This document shows positions 12,616-21,495 of a stretch of DNA of 24,547 nucleotides, piece after piece. The notes beneath the pieces are model-generated. The model saw only the letters and a program-made list of their open reading frames with translations. It was not told where the DNA came from and searched no databases. A program made the position numbers and the translations under genes. Position 1 is the first letter of the stretch; each line of letters begins with the position of its first letter. Source of the DNA: DATMXS01 sp050260275 (GTDB lineage Bacteria; Acidobacteriota; Terriglobia; Bryobacterales; Bryobacteraceae); NCBI GenBank assembly GCA_050260275.1, contig JBLNBX010000116.1:1-24547 (forward strand), written 5' to 3'.

Positions 12616-15289
12616 CACGGTCGAGGCAACCCTCCGATCGAAGTTCGAGGACGGAATCTCGCGCGGCGTGAAACAGACGCAGAACGTGCTCGACGGCACT
12701 TTCCGCGCGATGGCGAGCAGCGGCGCCGTGCTCGGCTCCGGCATGCAGCGTGTGTTCGATGGCATGCTGGGCCACCTGCAGCAATGGCGTGAGCGGCTGA
12801 GCCGGACCGCGAATGAGAGTGACAGCCACTTCCGCCGCATCAGCATGGGCTCCGCCGCGATGGCCCTCGCTGTGGCGGTGGGAGTCGCAGGCGCGTTGCG
12901 GGCGCTCGGTGGATTCCTCTTAGAGCTGACGAAGGAGGCGTCGGCAGTCACCGAACTGAAGGTGACCTTCGAGGGCCTGGTCGGCTCGGCCGCACAAGCC
13001 GAGACCATGCTGGGGAGGCTCCGGGAAGCAACCGAAGGACTCGTTGCTCCGACTGACCTGCTGCGCAACGCGAACCGCGTTCTGCAGTCCGGCATTCCGA
13101 TCACCAATGAGCAGTACGTGCGCCTGGCTTCGAATGTAACCGCGCTCGCGAAGGCCGCCGGTACCGATCTGAACCAGGCTCTGACCGCTACTACCGATGC
13201 ACTGATCCGAGGCAATGCCCGCGGGTTCCAGGCGATCGGCATTCACGTCAACGTCAAGAACGCGGTGTCGGAGCTTGCCGAGCAGATGGGCATGGGCGCG
13301 AACGTATTGGCGGACCATACCAAGCTGCAGGGTTTCTACAACGAGTTGCTCGCACAGACGGATGCGGCGGTGCGCAGGCTGCCCCCCGGCATGATCAGCA
13401 TGGAGGACGCGGTGGAACGGGCGGAGCGTGCATGGCGCGACTACCTGTTGACGTTCGGCGAGGCGATCAACCGGTCCGGCGTTGTGCAGGAGGTCCTCCG
13501 GCTCGTCACCGAAAGACTTGGGGCCATGTCGGCGAGCGGGAAGGACGTCGAGAATCTCGCGCTCGTCATCAACCGCTTCATCATATCGGTTGTGAGGGGC
13601 TTTGCCAGCACCATGGAAGTACTCTCCATCTTCTCGGTGATGTGGGATACCGCCTGGGGCACAGTGAAGGTGGTGGTCTACTCTGCCGGCTCGATGATCG
13701 CGAGTGCGCTGTTCTTAATCCAGAAGGGGCTGGTGAGCCTGTTCGAGATGGGAGCCAAGCTGCCCGGCACGGTCGGTCGGCAGTTCGAAGCTATGGTTCC
13801 GTCTATGAAGGCGGCCGCGGATATGTTCGGCCGAGCGGTGCAAACCTACACCGCGGGAGCGGTGGGCGCATTCGACGGCTACGGCGAGGGTGCAAAGAAA
13901 GCCCAGGAGATGGCCGCTGGGGCGCGGCAGCTCGCCGCCAACCTGGAGAAGTACGCTGGCGTCGTGGTCTCCGGAGCGCGCGGCACGAAGGCCCAAGGCG
14001 ATGCCGCCGCCGGCACCGCCGTGAATCAAAAGCAGCTCAACGATCAGCTCAAGGCGTACTACGCGCTCCTGCAACAGATCGAGGGGCGCACGGCCGATGC
14101 GCGCCAGAAGGCGGTGATGCAGCTCGCCGCCGACTTTCGCCAGATCGACGAACTGACACAGCTCAGCGAGGATCAGCGCCAGGCCGGAAAACGCCAGGCG
14201 CTGCTCAGCTATCTGGAGATCATCCGCCAGATCAACGAAAAAGAACTGGACGAGACTCGCGAACACCAGCTCGCTCTCGACCAGATGGGGATGGACAGCC
14301 TCAACAGACGCGGCAAGCAGATGCTGGCTTTCCTCGAACTGCTGTACTTGGCTCCGTTGCGCGCCCAGGCAAAGGCAGAGCAGGAAGCGCGCGAGCGCGC
14401 CGAGCAGGCGGCGAGCGGGATCGATGCGATGACCGCTGCGATCGAGATGGCGCGCCAGGGCAGGATCGGCGGTTCGGTGGGGGCAGATGCCGCGCGCCAG
14501 CGCGCCGAGATGGAGCGGACTATGCAGGCCCGCCTGGCCGAACTGAACGCCCGCCCGAACCGGTCGGCCGAGGACGTCAACGAGATTGTGCGACTGACCA
14601 CGGCGCTCGAAAACCTGCGCCGGGCGGACCTCAGTCCGACGCAGCGCCAGCTCGCTGATCTCCATGCGCAGTTCCGGCGATTCAACGAACTGAAGATGGA
14701 TGGCTTTCACGGCATAGTCCAAACCATGAAAGACCATCTGCTCGATTTCGTGCAGCAGGGTGCCCAGGCGTTTGTGTCCTTCTTCGCAGACCTCGCCAGT
14801 GGACAAGAGAACGCCGGGAAAAAGCTGCTGGCGGCATTCATCGGTATGGTTGGGCAGATGCTCGCGACGCAGGGCGTGTACCTGATGACGCTGGGCATCG
14901 CGGAAGTGATTGCGGCATCCACTCTGTTTGGCCGACTGGCCGGAGCAAATGCTGCTGCAGGCGCAGCCGCCATCGCGAAGGGCGCCGCGATGGCCGCAAT
15001 GGGCGGCATCATGATGGGCGCCGCGTCCACGATGGCGCAGACGAACGCCGCCGGCGCGGGTGGATCGTTCCAGGAAAACGTTCCCCGTCCGACGTCGGCA
15101 AATCAGGTACAGGTGATCGAGGTCGGCGCCGCTGGCCGCGCCCAGACTCCCGGCCAGGTCGGCCAAGCGCCGCTCTACGGCGAGCTACACGTCACTGTCG
15201 AGCCGCCCAAGGGATGGGTGGTTAACGAGATCAAGAACGAGTACAAGCACAACAACCGAACGTTGCGCACAGTGATACAAAATGCCTGA
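12605..15289 (+). CDS. Tail tape measure protein
   Basis: At 894 residues this is the long, helix-dominated protein that follows G/GT in siphophages. It sets tail length and is ejected during DNA entry. A hydrophobic segment lies at about 84-106 (AMALAVAVGVAGALRALGGFLLEL). A long Ala/Gln/Arg-rich coiled-coil region spans roughly 440-720 (many AR-Q-A and ELN blocks). The C-terminal part at about 744-812 is hydrophobic and Gly/Ala/Met-rich (GKGAAM-like repeats, AAMGGIMMGAAST). No lytic or peptidase domain is evident. The start ATG has only a weak binding site, so expression may depend on coupling. The stop overlaps the next gene. Confidence 0.88.
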   Translation: MANNTVEATLRSKFEDGISRGVKQTQNVLDGTFRAMASSGAVLGSGMQRVFDGMLGHLQQWRERLSRTANESDSHFRRISMGSAAMALAVAVGVAGALRALGGFLLELTKEASAVTELKVTFEGLVGSAAQAETMLGRLREATEGLVAPTDLLRNANRVLQSGIPITNEQYVRLASNVTALAKAAGTDLNQALTATTDALIRGNARGFQAIGIHVNVKNAVSELAEQMGMGANVLADHTKLQGFYNELLAQTDAAVRRLPPGMISMEDAVERAERAWRDYLLTFGEAINRSGVVQEVLRLVTERLGAMSASGKDVENLALVINRFIISVVRGFASTMEVLSIFSVMWDTAWGTVKVVVYSAGSMIASALFLIQKGLVSLFEMGAKLPGTVGRQFEAMVPSMKAAADMFGRAVQTYTAGAVGAFDGYGEGAKKAQEMAAGARQLAANLEKYAGVVVSGARGTKAQGDAAAGTAVNQKQLNDQLKAYYALLQQIEGRTADARQKAVMQLAADFRQIDELTQLSEDQRQAGKRQALLSYLEIIRQINEKELDETREHQLALDQMGMDSLNRRGKQMLAFLELLYLAPLRAQAKAEQEARERAEQAASGIDAMTAAIEMARQGRIGGSVGADAARQRAEMERTMQARLAELNARPNRSAEDVNEIVRLTTALENLRRADLSPTQRQLADLHAQFRRFNELKMDGFHGIVQTMKDHLLDFVQQGAQAFVSFFADLASGQENAGKKLLAAFIGMVGQMLATQGVYLMTLGIAEVIAASTLFGRLAGANAAAGAAAIAKGAAMAAMGGIMMGAASTMAQTNAAGAGGSFQENVPRPTSANQVQVIEVGAAGRAQTPGQVGQAPLYGELHVTVEPPKGWVVNEIKNEYKHNNRTLRTVIQNA

Positions 15290-15638
15290 CTTCCCGACTT
15301 CTCCCCGGCCGTGTTATCCGATCGAAGAGACATCTGCCGAGCCGGAAGTGCTCGTGTCGACGCATCGCGATGGCAGCGAACAGCGGCGATTGAAGGGCGC
15401 CGGGAGAGGGCGCACATTCCGCCTGTGCTTTGGCACGTCGATGCCGATCACGAATGCCGAACGACTGGTCATCGTGAATCATTTCGCGGCTCAGAACGGC
15501 TCGGCGATCGCATTCCATTGGACGCACCCTGAGCGCGGCGAAGTGTTCCTGGTCCGTTATGTCGAAGCTCCCAGGTGGCAGCACGTCGGGTACGACGCCT
15601 ATCAGGGCGAGGTCGTGCTACAGGAGGTGCCGGCGTGA
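15282..15638 (+). CDS. Small tail-tip protein, lambda gpM-like
   Basis: This 118-residue protein starts eight bases inside the tape-measure end and overlaps the next gene (GTGA). The order resembles lambda gpM and related minor tail proteins: a Pro-rich start, VLVSTHRDGSEQRRL, FRLCFGTSMPITNAERLVIVNHFAAQNGSAIAFHWTHPERGE, then a strand with W and EVVLQEVP. Those proteins form a ring at the tail tip next to gpL. The following gene begins with a gpL-like domain, which supports the assignment. The similarity is by pattern only. Confidence 0.65.
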   Translation: MPDFPTSPRPCYPIEETSAEPEVLVSTHRDGSEQRRLKGAGRGRTFRLCFGTSMPITNAERLVIVNHFAAQNGSAIAFHWTHPERGEVFLVRYVEAPRWQHVGYDAYQGEVVLQEVPA

Positions 15639-18600
15639 TTCAGGTATCCCCCGCGCTCCGGGCCGCGCTGAACAGCACTGCGAATGAGCCGCTCGACCTC
15701 TACGAGCTGTACCTGGATTCCGGCACGTTGTACTTCGCCGACCAGGCGATCTTCTGGGGAGGCCACCAGTATGTGGCCGCGGTGGAGAGCCGATCGCAGA
15801 TTCGCCGCTACGACGGCGACCAGTTCGACAGCGTGACCGTCACGTTCAGTAACGTCAACCTCCAGATGGCGGGCGTGCTGTTGACTAACGACATTGAGGG
15901 CCGGCGGCTGATCATTCGCAAGATTGACCGCTCCGTACCTGGGGACTCGGTTGTGCTGTTCGTCGGCGAGATGGAGAGGCCGTCGAGCATCGGCGAAAAA
16001 GACTGCACGATCGAGGCGAAACAGATCGTCGGCAGCGTGGAGCATGAAGCGCCAGCGCGGCTGTTCAGCCCGTATTGCCCGTTTGAGCCAGGCGAGTGGG
16101 AGTGCGGGCAGCCCGCCGGCGTGCCCTGCGATAAATCCTGGAGCCGGTGCGCCGAGTTGGGCAACACCGCTCGCTACGGCGGCTTCCGCTTCGTTCCGCA
16201 CAGCGGGACGTACCAATACGAAGAGATCACCAAAAAGCGGTTTCTCCTGTTGTTCTCGCGGAAGAAAAAGAAGACGATCACTGCGAGCTTCAGCTCCGTG
16301 GATGACACGCCCTATGACGTGCCGATTCCGCTTATTTACGGGCGCGTGCAGATCGCCGGGATCGTCATCCAGCACGCTGATGAGGGCGGCGTCACAAAGG
16401 CCCTGGCCGCCTTTGCCAGCGGCAAGATGGAACACATCTTCTACTTGCGCGCGAACCAGGCCGCGATCACGGACTACACCCTCCACCTGGGTTACCTCGG
16501 AGAGGCCAACGGCGTCGATCCACGCTTCCCGAACTCGTATCCATACAGCCTGGTCGCCTACGCCGGCGTGACTATCCCCTCGGACGTTGCCGTTGTCGAT
16601 CCGGCTCCTGAGATCACGGCGGTCGTGAAGGGCAGCGGCGTGGCGCATTTTGGGCCGAATGGCCAGTTCCTGGGATGGTGGTGGAGCGACAACCCGATCT
16701 GGTGCGTGCGCGATTTCATGACGCGCCCGTTGGCGCAGGGCGGTATGGGTTTGCCTGACGACTGGTTCGACGATGCTCTGCACTATCAGGAAGCAGCGTA
16801 CTGCGACGAGCTGATCAACGATCCGACCAACAGCCAAAAAATTTACAGACCGCCTCAAGTGCCCGAAGGCGTGGATTACAGGCGATATAGGTCCACCGGC
16901 GTGGAGGGGGGCGATATCGAGGCTGATGGTCCGTATGCCGACTATGAACCGGGCGTCGATGACGACACCTCGCGGGTACCGATCCCAGTACAGGTCAAGC
17001 GCTTTACCCTCAACGTGGCGATCGCAAAACAGGAAAAGGCGGTCGACATATTGTTTAACAAGCTGCTGCCGGCCTTCCGCGGCTACCTGACGTTCAGCAA
17101 AGACGGCAAGATCCAGATTCGCTGTGAGCGGCCGGTACCGAACTCGACCCTTGCTTCGGCCGCCGGCGCCGGGAGCTTCGGAGTCGTCTGCAACTCGGCA
17201 ATCCAATGCGCACCGGGCGACACCGTACTTCTCTCGCCGTTCACTGCGCAGGCCGAAGCGCTGGTGGTTAGCAGTGTGAATGGCGCGAACCTGGGCTTCG
17301 TCACCCCGACACAATTCGCTCACTCGGCGGGCGCCCAGATCTGGAAGATCGCGATGGCCTTCGACGACTCGAACGTGATCGGGTCATTCGAGTATCCGCT
17401 GTCGGACCGGCAGCCTTCCACGAACCGCATCACGATTAAATATGTCGATGCGCCGGCAGGCTTTGAGGCGCGCGAGCTGCGCGTAAACAGCTATGAACAC
17501 CAGGTCAAAATCCGCCGCATCGAAAATGAGGACGTGGACGGCTCGGCCATCGACAGCTACTTCCAGGCGTGGCGCATCGGGCAGTGGCGGCTTGCAAAGG
17601 CGCGCGATCTCGGCCGGTTCTGTTCTTTCCGCGCAGACATAAAGGCGACGCTGCTGGAGATCGGCGACGTAATCGCGGTATCGGCCACCGAGTGTGGCCT
17701 TCAGTGCGTGCCTTTTCGCGTGATTGAACTCGCGTTCGAAGAAAACGACGAGGTAACTGTTCTCGGCCAGCTCTATTCGCTCGGGATCTATGACGACACC
17801 GCGCCGCAGACCACAGTCACTGTACCGGTGATCTTCAACCTGCCCAAACTTCCCGGGCAAGAGATCCCCGGCAGAATCCGACCCATTGGCGATCAGCCGT
17901 TCCTGCTCTCGCAGACCGAGGATGGAATCAACGCCATTTTCGATCTGGAGTATGATCCGCCGTCACCCATAGGTGCGTTCTCTGGCGTCACCGCGCATTG
18001 GGTGCCTGATGGAGCGCCTAAACCAGCCGCGGCGGTGGATTTCGACTATCTCGGTAATCCGGCCGCAGGAGACGAGGCGCGGCACGGTAAGTGCCAGTTT
18101 GTGGTGCCTCAAGGCGAAACGGAAGTTTCCGGCCGCATCTACGTCACGGAGCGCTCGAAGTCATACAAGGCGCCGCTAGTTCCATATGGGCGGACCGATC
18201 CATCGCCGTCTAGGGAAGTTACGATCTCGCAGGCAACGGGCGTTACAGCGCCTCCGCGCGTCGTAAGTGTGACGCTGGCGGAGAAGCCTGCATCGCGCAG
18301 ACTGGTCCAGAACGAAGACGGAGCCTGGGTGACGTTAACTACCCTCCAGGCTACGGTGGAACTGGAAGCGGACCCGCGGCCGAATCAGTGGGCGGCGATT
18401 GAGTTAAGCCGCGACAACAAGGGCCATTGGGACGGCTGGACTCACGACAAGCCGATCACCAGCGAGACTCAGACGTTCGACCTGGACCTGTACGTTCCGG
18501 CCGTTGGGAATACGTTCTGGGCGCGTGCGTGGTCGAGGATTCCGGGCTATCCCGGCTCGGCTGCTGAGGCCGTGGAGAGCGAGAGCGGCACTTACATTCC

Positions 18601-20473
18601 GCCCCACGGCTTACCTTCGCCGTATGCTGTCACGAACGCTACGGTGGTGGTCAAGGAGCGGCAGACCGTAGACGGGCTGTGGCTGTGGGGCGGCGAGGTG
18701 TCATTTCGGACACCAATGCCGGAGGAGGAGCCGTATTTCTTTCATGCCACCGTATGGATCGAGTGGGTTGACGAGGACGGAAACGCCGATCCGAACTACC
18801 TCGGAGAGTGGCGTCAGGTATCTGAGCCGGGTAAGTACGTTACTCTCGCGGCCGATGTGGATTGGCCATACCCGGCACCGGGAACGCGCTATCGGATTCC
18901 ACGCTACAGCATCACCGTCCACAACCGGGTTGGCGACAAGGTTAAGCAATTCTGCTGGCCGGGCGACGCGGATTATTTCGATGTTCAATTGGAGCCGAAG
19001 GGGAGTCAGGTAGGCGATGCCCCGAACGTGCACCCCGACACGACAGCCCAGGTCTGGTACAAGACCGTCGGCGGACAGCGCGTCTTCGGCTTCGAAGGCG
19101 TAGTTGTTCCGCCCGATCCGCCCATAAACTTCAGCGGCTGCGAGATTTATCTGCACTGGATCGAACGCTACGACGGCGATGTGCCGGTCTACGATGACCG
19201 GTATATCTCGATTGAGCGCGTTGGTGCCGAGGGCGGTCCGTGGCATGCCAACGAACCCGGCTTCCCTTTGCAGCCGAGCTGGTCGCAGGATGTTGATGTA
19301 GTCTTTGTTCCGCGCAACCGCTTCGGCGTTGAGAATGCCGACAAAAGCGCCGCTTTCAGCATAAGGCTCACCGTGACGAGCGAGGCCGAGGACACTCCGC
19401 TTGTGACGGGCACGGCGCATGTATGGACGCGCGATGATCCGGGAGGTCGAGTATTCGGCTTCGGCGGCACGGTGTCGGATGGGGCAGCGATCTACCTGCA
19501 CTGGATCGAGGGCTGGAACGGCGAAATACCGATTTATGATCCGCGCTATCTCCTGGTCTGGGAAGCTGAGCCCGGAGGCGGGACCTGGACCACCGACCCG
19601 GCCGGCTGGAGGCTCCAAAAGAACTGGTCGCAGCAGTGCGACGTGGTGTTTAAGCCGCGCTCAGCAGAGGGCGTGATCGACGAAGATCCGACGCACTGGT
19701 TCATCGTGCGGGTGACGGGAGAACTGGGCGGTATTGGCGTAATGACCTTAGCTGCCTTTGATGCGGAGACCAACGACGGTACAGAGCAGGGTCCCTCTGA
19801 ATACGTACTGGTGTACGTGATTGATTCGCCGGTAATATCGCACGCCGTCTGGGATGTAGTCGGTGGAGGCTGGCATATCTTCGCTGGCCGAAGATACCTT
19901 GGCCCGCGAAACACGGACGAATTGGACGTGCAGAATTGGGTGTGGCTGAGCTATCAAGGCACCGCTAGTTTCGCCAACGTGGCAGGAGCGTTAAGGTTGA
20001 CATGCCCACCACAGAGTGGGAATAACTGGCGAGCGATTGGAAAACCGATTCCCGGAGGGGCTACAACCATTCGGGCGACCATCGCGGCAGGCATTACAGA
20101 CCTATATTTAGAACGGACCGGGCTGCTGCTCTATGAACAAAGCTCCGGGAAAGCTGTGGGGTTTGGCCCCTATAACGATAGTGGGCTGTATTTAACGGCG
20201 TACAGGTTGAACAGCTTTACCGTTGCGCCAAGCAAAATCCAACAGGTGCCTTGGTCCATAACAAATCTGGAGGTGGTGCTGGAGGTAGAAATATCCGAAG
20301 GATTCCTCATATACCGATACATGCACCCCGATTCCGGAGAGCCGATTATACTGGCGCAACAGGCAATTACTGTTCCATTCACCACCGCTCCGACCCATTG
20401 GGGAATCCTGGGTTGCTCGAACAACGGTGTTGAGGGGATTTATGTAGATCTGGTCAGCGCGGTGTGGAGTTAG
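15635..20473 (+). CDS. Giant tail-tip protein: gpL-like plus J-like hub with receptor-binding tail
   Basis: GTG 15635 overlaps the previous stop, and the product has 1612 residues. Residues 1-185 match gpL/BR0599-type proteins (DLYELYLDSGTLYF…, then Cys148, 157, 165 and 172 within SPYCPF…ECG…PCDKS…RC and TARYGGFRFVP). These Cys sit where lambda gpL holds an iron-sulfur cluster. About 220-740 looks like the J/hub part. It is followed by Fn3-like beta domains and three related repeats (about 1000-1103, 1140-1252, 1263-1365) sharing VFGFxG, IYLHWIE and WSQ-DVVF-PR. The last 200 residues look like a jelly-roll, lectin-type domain and have a lower-GC codon choice. It is the likely host-recognition protein and baseplate hub. 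Confidence 0.75.
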   Translation: MIQVSPALRAALNSTANEPLDLYELYLDSGTLYFADQAIFWGGHQYVAAVESRSQIRRYDGDQFDSVTVTFSNVNLQMAGVLLTNDIEGRRLIIRKIDRSVPGDSVVLFVGEMERPSSIGEKDCTIEAKQIVGSVEHEAPARLFSPYCPFEPGEWECGQPAGVPCDKSWSRCAELGNTARYGGFRFVPHSGTYQYEEITKKRFLLLFSRKKKKTITASFSSVDDTPYDVPIPLIYGRVQIAGIVIQHADEGGVTKALAAFASGKMEHIFYLRANQAAITDYTLHLGYLGEANGVDPRFPNSYPYSLVAYAGVTIPSDVAVVDPAPEITAVVKGSGVAHFGPNGQFLGWWWSDNPIWCVRDFMTRPLAQGGMGLPDDWFDDALHYQEAAYCDELINDPTNSQKIYRPPQVPEGVDYRRYRSTGVEGGDIEADGPYADYEPGVDDDTSRVPIPVQVKRFTLNVAIAKQEKAVDILFNKLLPAFRGYLTFSKDGKIQIRCERPVPNSTLASAAGAGSFGVVCNSAIQCAPGDTVLLSPFTAQAEALVVSSVNGANLGFVTPTQFAHSAGAQIWKIAMAFDDSNVIGSFEYPLSDRQPSTNRITIKYVDAPAGFEARELRVNSYEHQVKIRRIENEDVDGSAIDSYFQAWRIGQWRLAKARDLGRFCSFRADIKATLLEIGDVIAVSATECGLQCVPFRVIELAFEENDEVTVLGQLYSLGIYDDTAPQTTVTVPVIFNLPKLPGQEIPGRIRPIGDQPFLLSQTEDGINAIFDLEYDPPSPIGAFSGVTAHWVPDGAPKPAAAVDFDYLGNPAAGDEARHGKCQFVVPQGETEVSGRIYVTERSKSYKAPLVPYGRTDPSPSREVTISQATGVTAPPRVVSVTLAEKPASRRLVQNEDGAWVTLTTLQATVELEADPRPNQWAAIELSRDNKGHWDGWTHDKPITSETQTFDLDLYVPAVGNTFWARAWSRIPGYPGSAAEAVESESGTYIPPHGLPSPYAVTNATVVVKERQTVDGLWLWGGEVSFRTPMPEEEPYFFHATVWIEWVDEDGNADPNYLGEWRQVSEPGKYVTLAADVDWPYPAPGTRYRIPRYSITVHNRVGDKVKQFCWPGDADYFDVQLEPKGSQVGDAPNVHPDTTAQVWYKTVGGQRVFGFEGVVVPPDPPINFSGCEIYLHWIERYDGDVPVYDDRYISIERVGAEGGPWHANEPGFPLQPSWSQDVDVVFVPRNRFGVENADKSAAFSIRLTVTSEAEDTPLVTGTAHVWTRDDPGGRVFGFGGTVSDGAAIYLHWIEGWNGEIPIYDPRYLLVWEAEPGGGTWTTDPAGWRLQKNWSQQCDVVFKPRSAEGVIDEDPTHWFIVRVTGELGGIGVMTLAAFDAETNDGTEQGPSEYVLVYVIDSPVISHAVWDVVGGGWHIFAGRRYLGPRNTDELDVQNWVWLSYQGTASFANVAGALRLTCPPQSGNNWRAIGKPIPGGATTIRATIAAGITDLYLERTGLLLYEQSSGKAVGFGPYNDSGLYLTAYRLNSFTVAPSKIQQVPWSITNLEVVLEVEISEGFLIYRYMHPDSGEPIILAQQAITVPFTTAPTHWGILGCSNNGVEGIYVDLVSAVWS

Positions 20474-21366
20474 CCGCTTGTGTCTGCACCAAAAAAAGTG
20501 GGGTGACCTATCTGTACGACAAGAGCCTCCTGTTCCGGCAGCCAGAGACACTTATCGCCACGGCTTTCGAACCACAACAACACTTCGCTGTGGTCGATCG
20601 ATGCTACCGCATCGGAGTCAGTCTGCCAGTACCGTGCGTAGTTTGGCGTGAGCGCTCGGTAGCGGAGCCGGGTAGGTTTTGATGCAAAAGTGGAGCGGAG
20701 CCATCGGATGGGGACAAGGTAGCTTGCCCGAACTGCGGGGCTGTCGAGAATATGAGCGCTGGCCTTTTTGAGCTTACCAGATACTCCGAAATCGCTGTAT
20801 GGCCGGACAATGTAGCCGTCTGCAGCGAAGGGGCTGCAATTCCAGGCTGCGCGCAAGTACAGGTATCCCCCAGGTTTAACGACGCGCCGCATTTCGCGTA
20901 GCGCCCCCTCGGGATTGGGGATATGTTCCAACACCCAAATTGACCACGCGGCATCGAAGCTGGCGTCCGGGAACGGCATCTGTGTTGCTGATCCGAGCAC
21001 GAATGGCTTATGGAAGAAGCGCGCGGCAGACTCCGAGATGTCCAGACCGGTATAATCGTCCACCACGTCTTGCAGGTAGCCGCGGCCAGCCCCCACATCG
21101 AGTACCTTGGTGCTTTCAAGAGCGTAATCTTTGACGAATGCGCGGACGTTTTCCTCAATGCGGAATTGTTTCGCGGCTCGTGTGGCTATCTCGACGTATT
21201 TTTGTTCGTCGGCTGGAGAGTAGGCTACGTTGTAAAACGCCTGTTCGCCATCCACCTGTTTCGGAGATCCGGTGTCATACGGAAAGTGGATCGCAACCAC
21301 CAACAGCCAGAGTGCCAGATAGGTCAGAATGCAGAGCACCAGGGGGGATTTGAGGATTCGCTTCAC
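20470..21366 (-). CDS. Membrane-anchored class I SAM methyltransferase (moron)
   Basis: On the minus strand, GTG 21366 has AAAGGAG five bases upstream and gives 298 residues. Residues about 7-27 form an N-terminal membrane anchor (SPLVLCILTYLALWLLVVAIHF). A Methyltransf_11-type domain follows, with the SAM-binding VLDVGAGRGYL, acidic loop TGLDIS, FPDASFDAAWSIWVLEHIPNPEGALREMRRVVKPGGYLYL and a C-terminal substrate part. It converges on the tail-tip gene (stops overlap by two to three bases) and is the only clear minus-strand gene. AT-richer codons than its neighbours suggest recent gain. It may modify a surface molecule and alter phage sensitivity of the lysogen, but the substrate cannot be read from the sequence. 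Confidence 0.75.
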   Translation of the reverse strand: MKRILKSPLVLCILTYLALWLLVVAIHFPYDTGSPKQVDGEQAFYNVAYSPADEQKYVEIATRAAKQFRIEENVRAFVKDYALESTKVLDVGAGRGYLQDVVDDYTGLDISESAARFFHKPFVLGSATQMPFPDASFDAAWSIWVLEHIPNPEGALREMRRVVKPGGYLYLRAAWNCSPFAADGYIVRPYSDFGVSGKLKKASAHILDSPAVRASYLVPIRWLRSTFASKPTRLRYRALTPNYARYWQTDSDAVASIDHSEVLLWFESRGDKCLWLPEQEALVVQIGHPTFFGADTSG

Positions 21367-21395
21367 GGTGTCTCCTTTCGCCGTGCGGGGTCGGC

Positions 21396-21464
21396 TTAAA
21401 GATTATACATCAAGCACGCTATGGCGAAGATGAGGAGCATTGGGCTACTTAGAATTCGCTTCAC
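21396..21464 (-). CDS. 22-aa hydrophobic peptide, copy of the methyltransferase leader
   Basis: The minus-strand GTG at 21464 has the same AAAGGAG at five-base spacing as the methyltransferase and a TATAAT upstream (21494-21489). The peptide starts MKRILSSPMLLIFAIACL, closely parallel to the methyltransferase N terminus MKRILKSPLVLC, then ends in TAA after YNL. It is therefore a duplicate of the initiation region with a short membrane segment. It could be a membrane micropeptide, a leader peptide whose translation tunes the methyltransferase downstream, or the stub of a lost paralogue. Its last codons overlap the second TATAAT. Confidence 0.45.
   Translation of the reverse strand: MKRILSSPMLLIFAIACLMYNL
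21402..21407 (-). promoter_or_regulatory. Candidate -10 box (TATAAT) for the methyltransferase
   Basis: The minus strand reads TGTATAAT here, 35 bases before GTG 21366, leaving room for a short leader holding AAAGGAG. No good -35 is visible at 16-18 bases upstream. The box is conserved in the second copy of the duplication. Confidence 0.4.
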
Positions 21465-21488
21465 AGTGACTCCTTTACCGTGCTAAGG

Positions 21489-21494
21489 ATTATA
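21489..21494 (-). promoter_or_regulatory. Candidate -10 box (TATAAT) for the 22-aa peptide
   Basis: This is a second TGTATAAT on the minus strand, 24 bases before GTG 21464 and followed by a spaced AAAGGAG. The same bases, read on the + strand, form the spacer between the AAGGA binding site and ATG of the lysozyme gene. Expression of the two genes could therefore interfere. The -35 region is weak. Confidence 0.4.
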
Positions 21495-21495
21495 C

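Noticed and set aside
13715..15166. Minus-strand open frame of 483 codons opposite the tape measure gene
   Set aside because: It is low-complexity His/Leu/Arg-rich and lies wholly inside a gene with normal tape-measure character.
15602..17323. Minus-strand open frame of 573 codons opposite the tail-tip gene
   Set aside because: The opposite frame encodes the clear gpL-like four-Cys domain. The minus translation has no family-like motif and no suitable start signal.
20464..20682. Short + strand frame under the methyltransferase gene
   Set aside because: It has no ribosome binding site, and the minus strand encodes canonical methyltransferase motifs across the locus.
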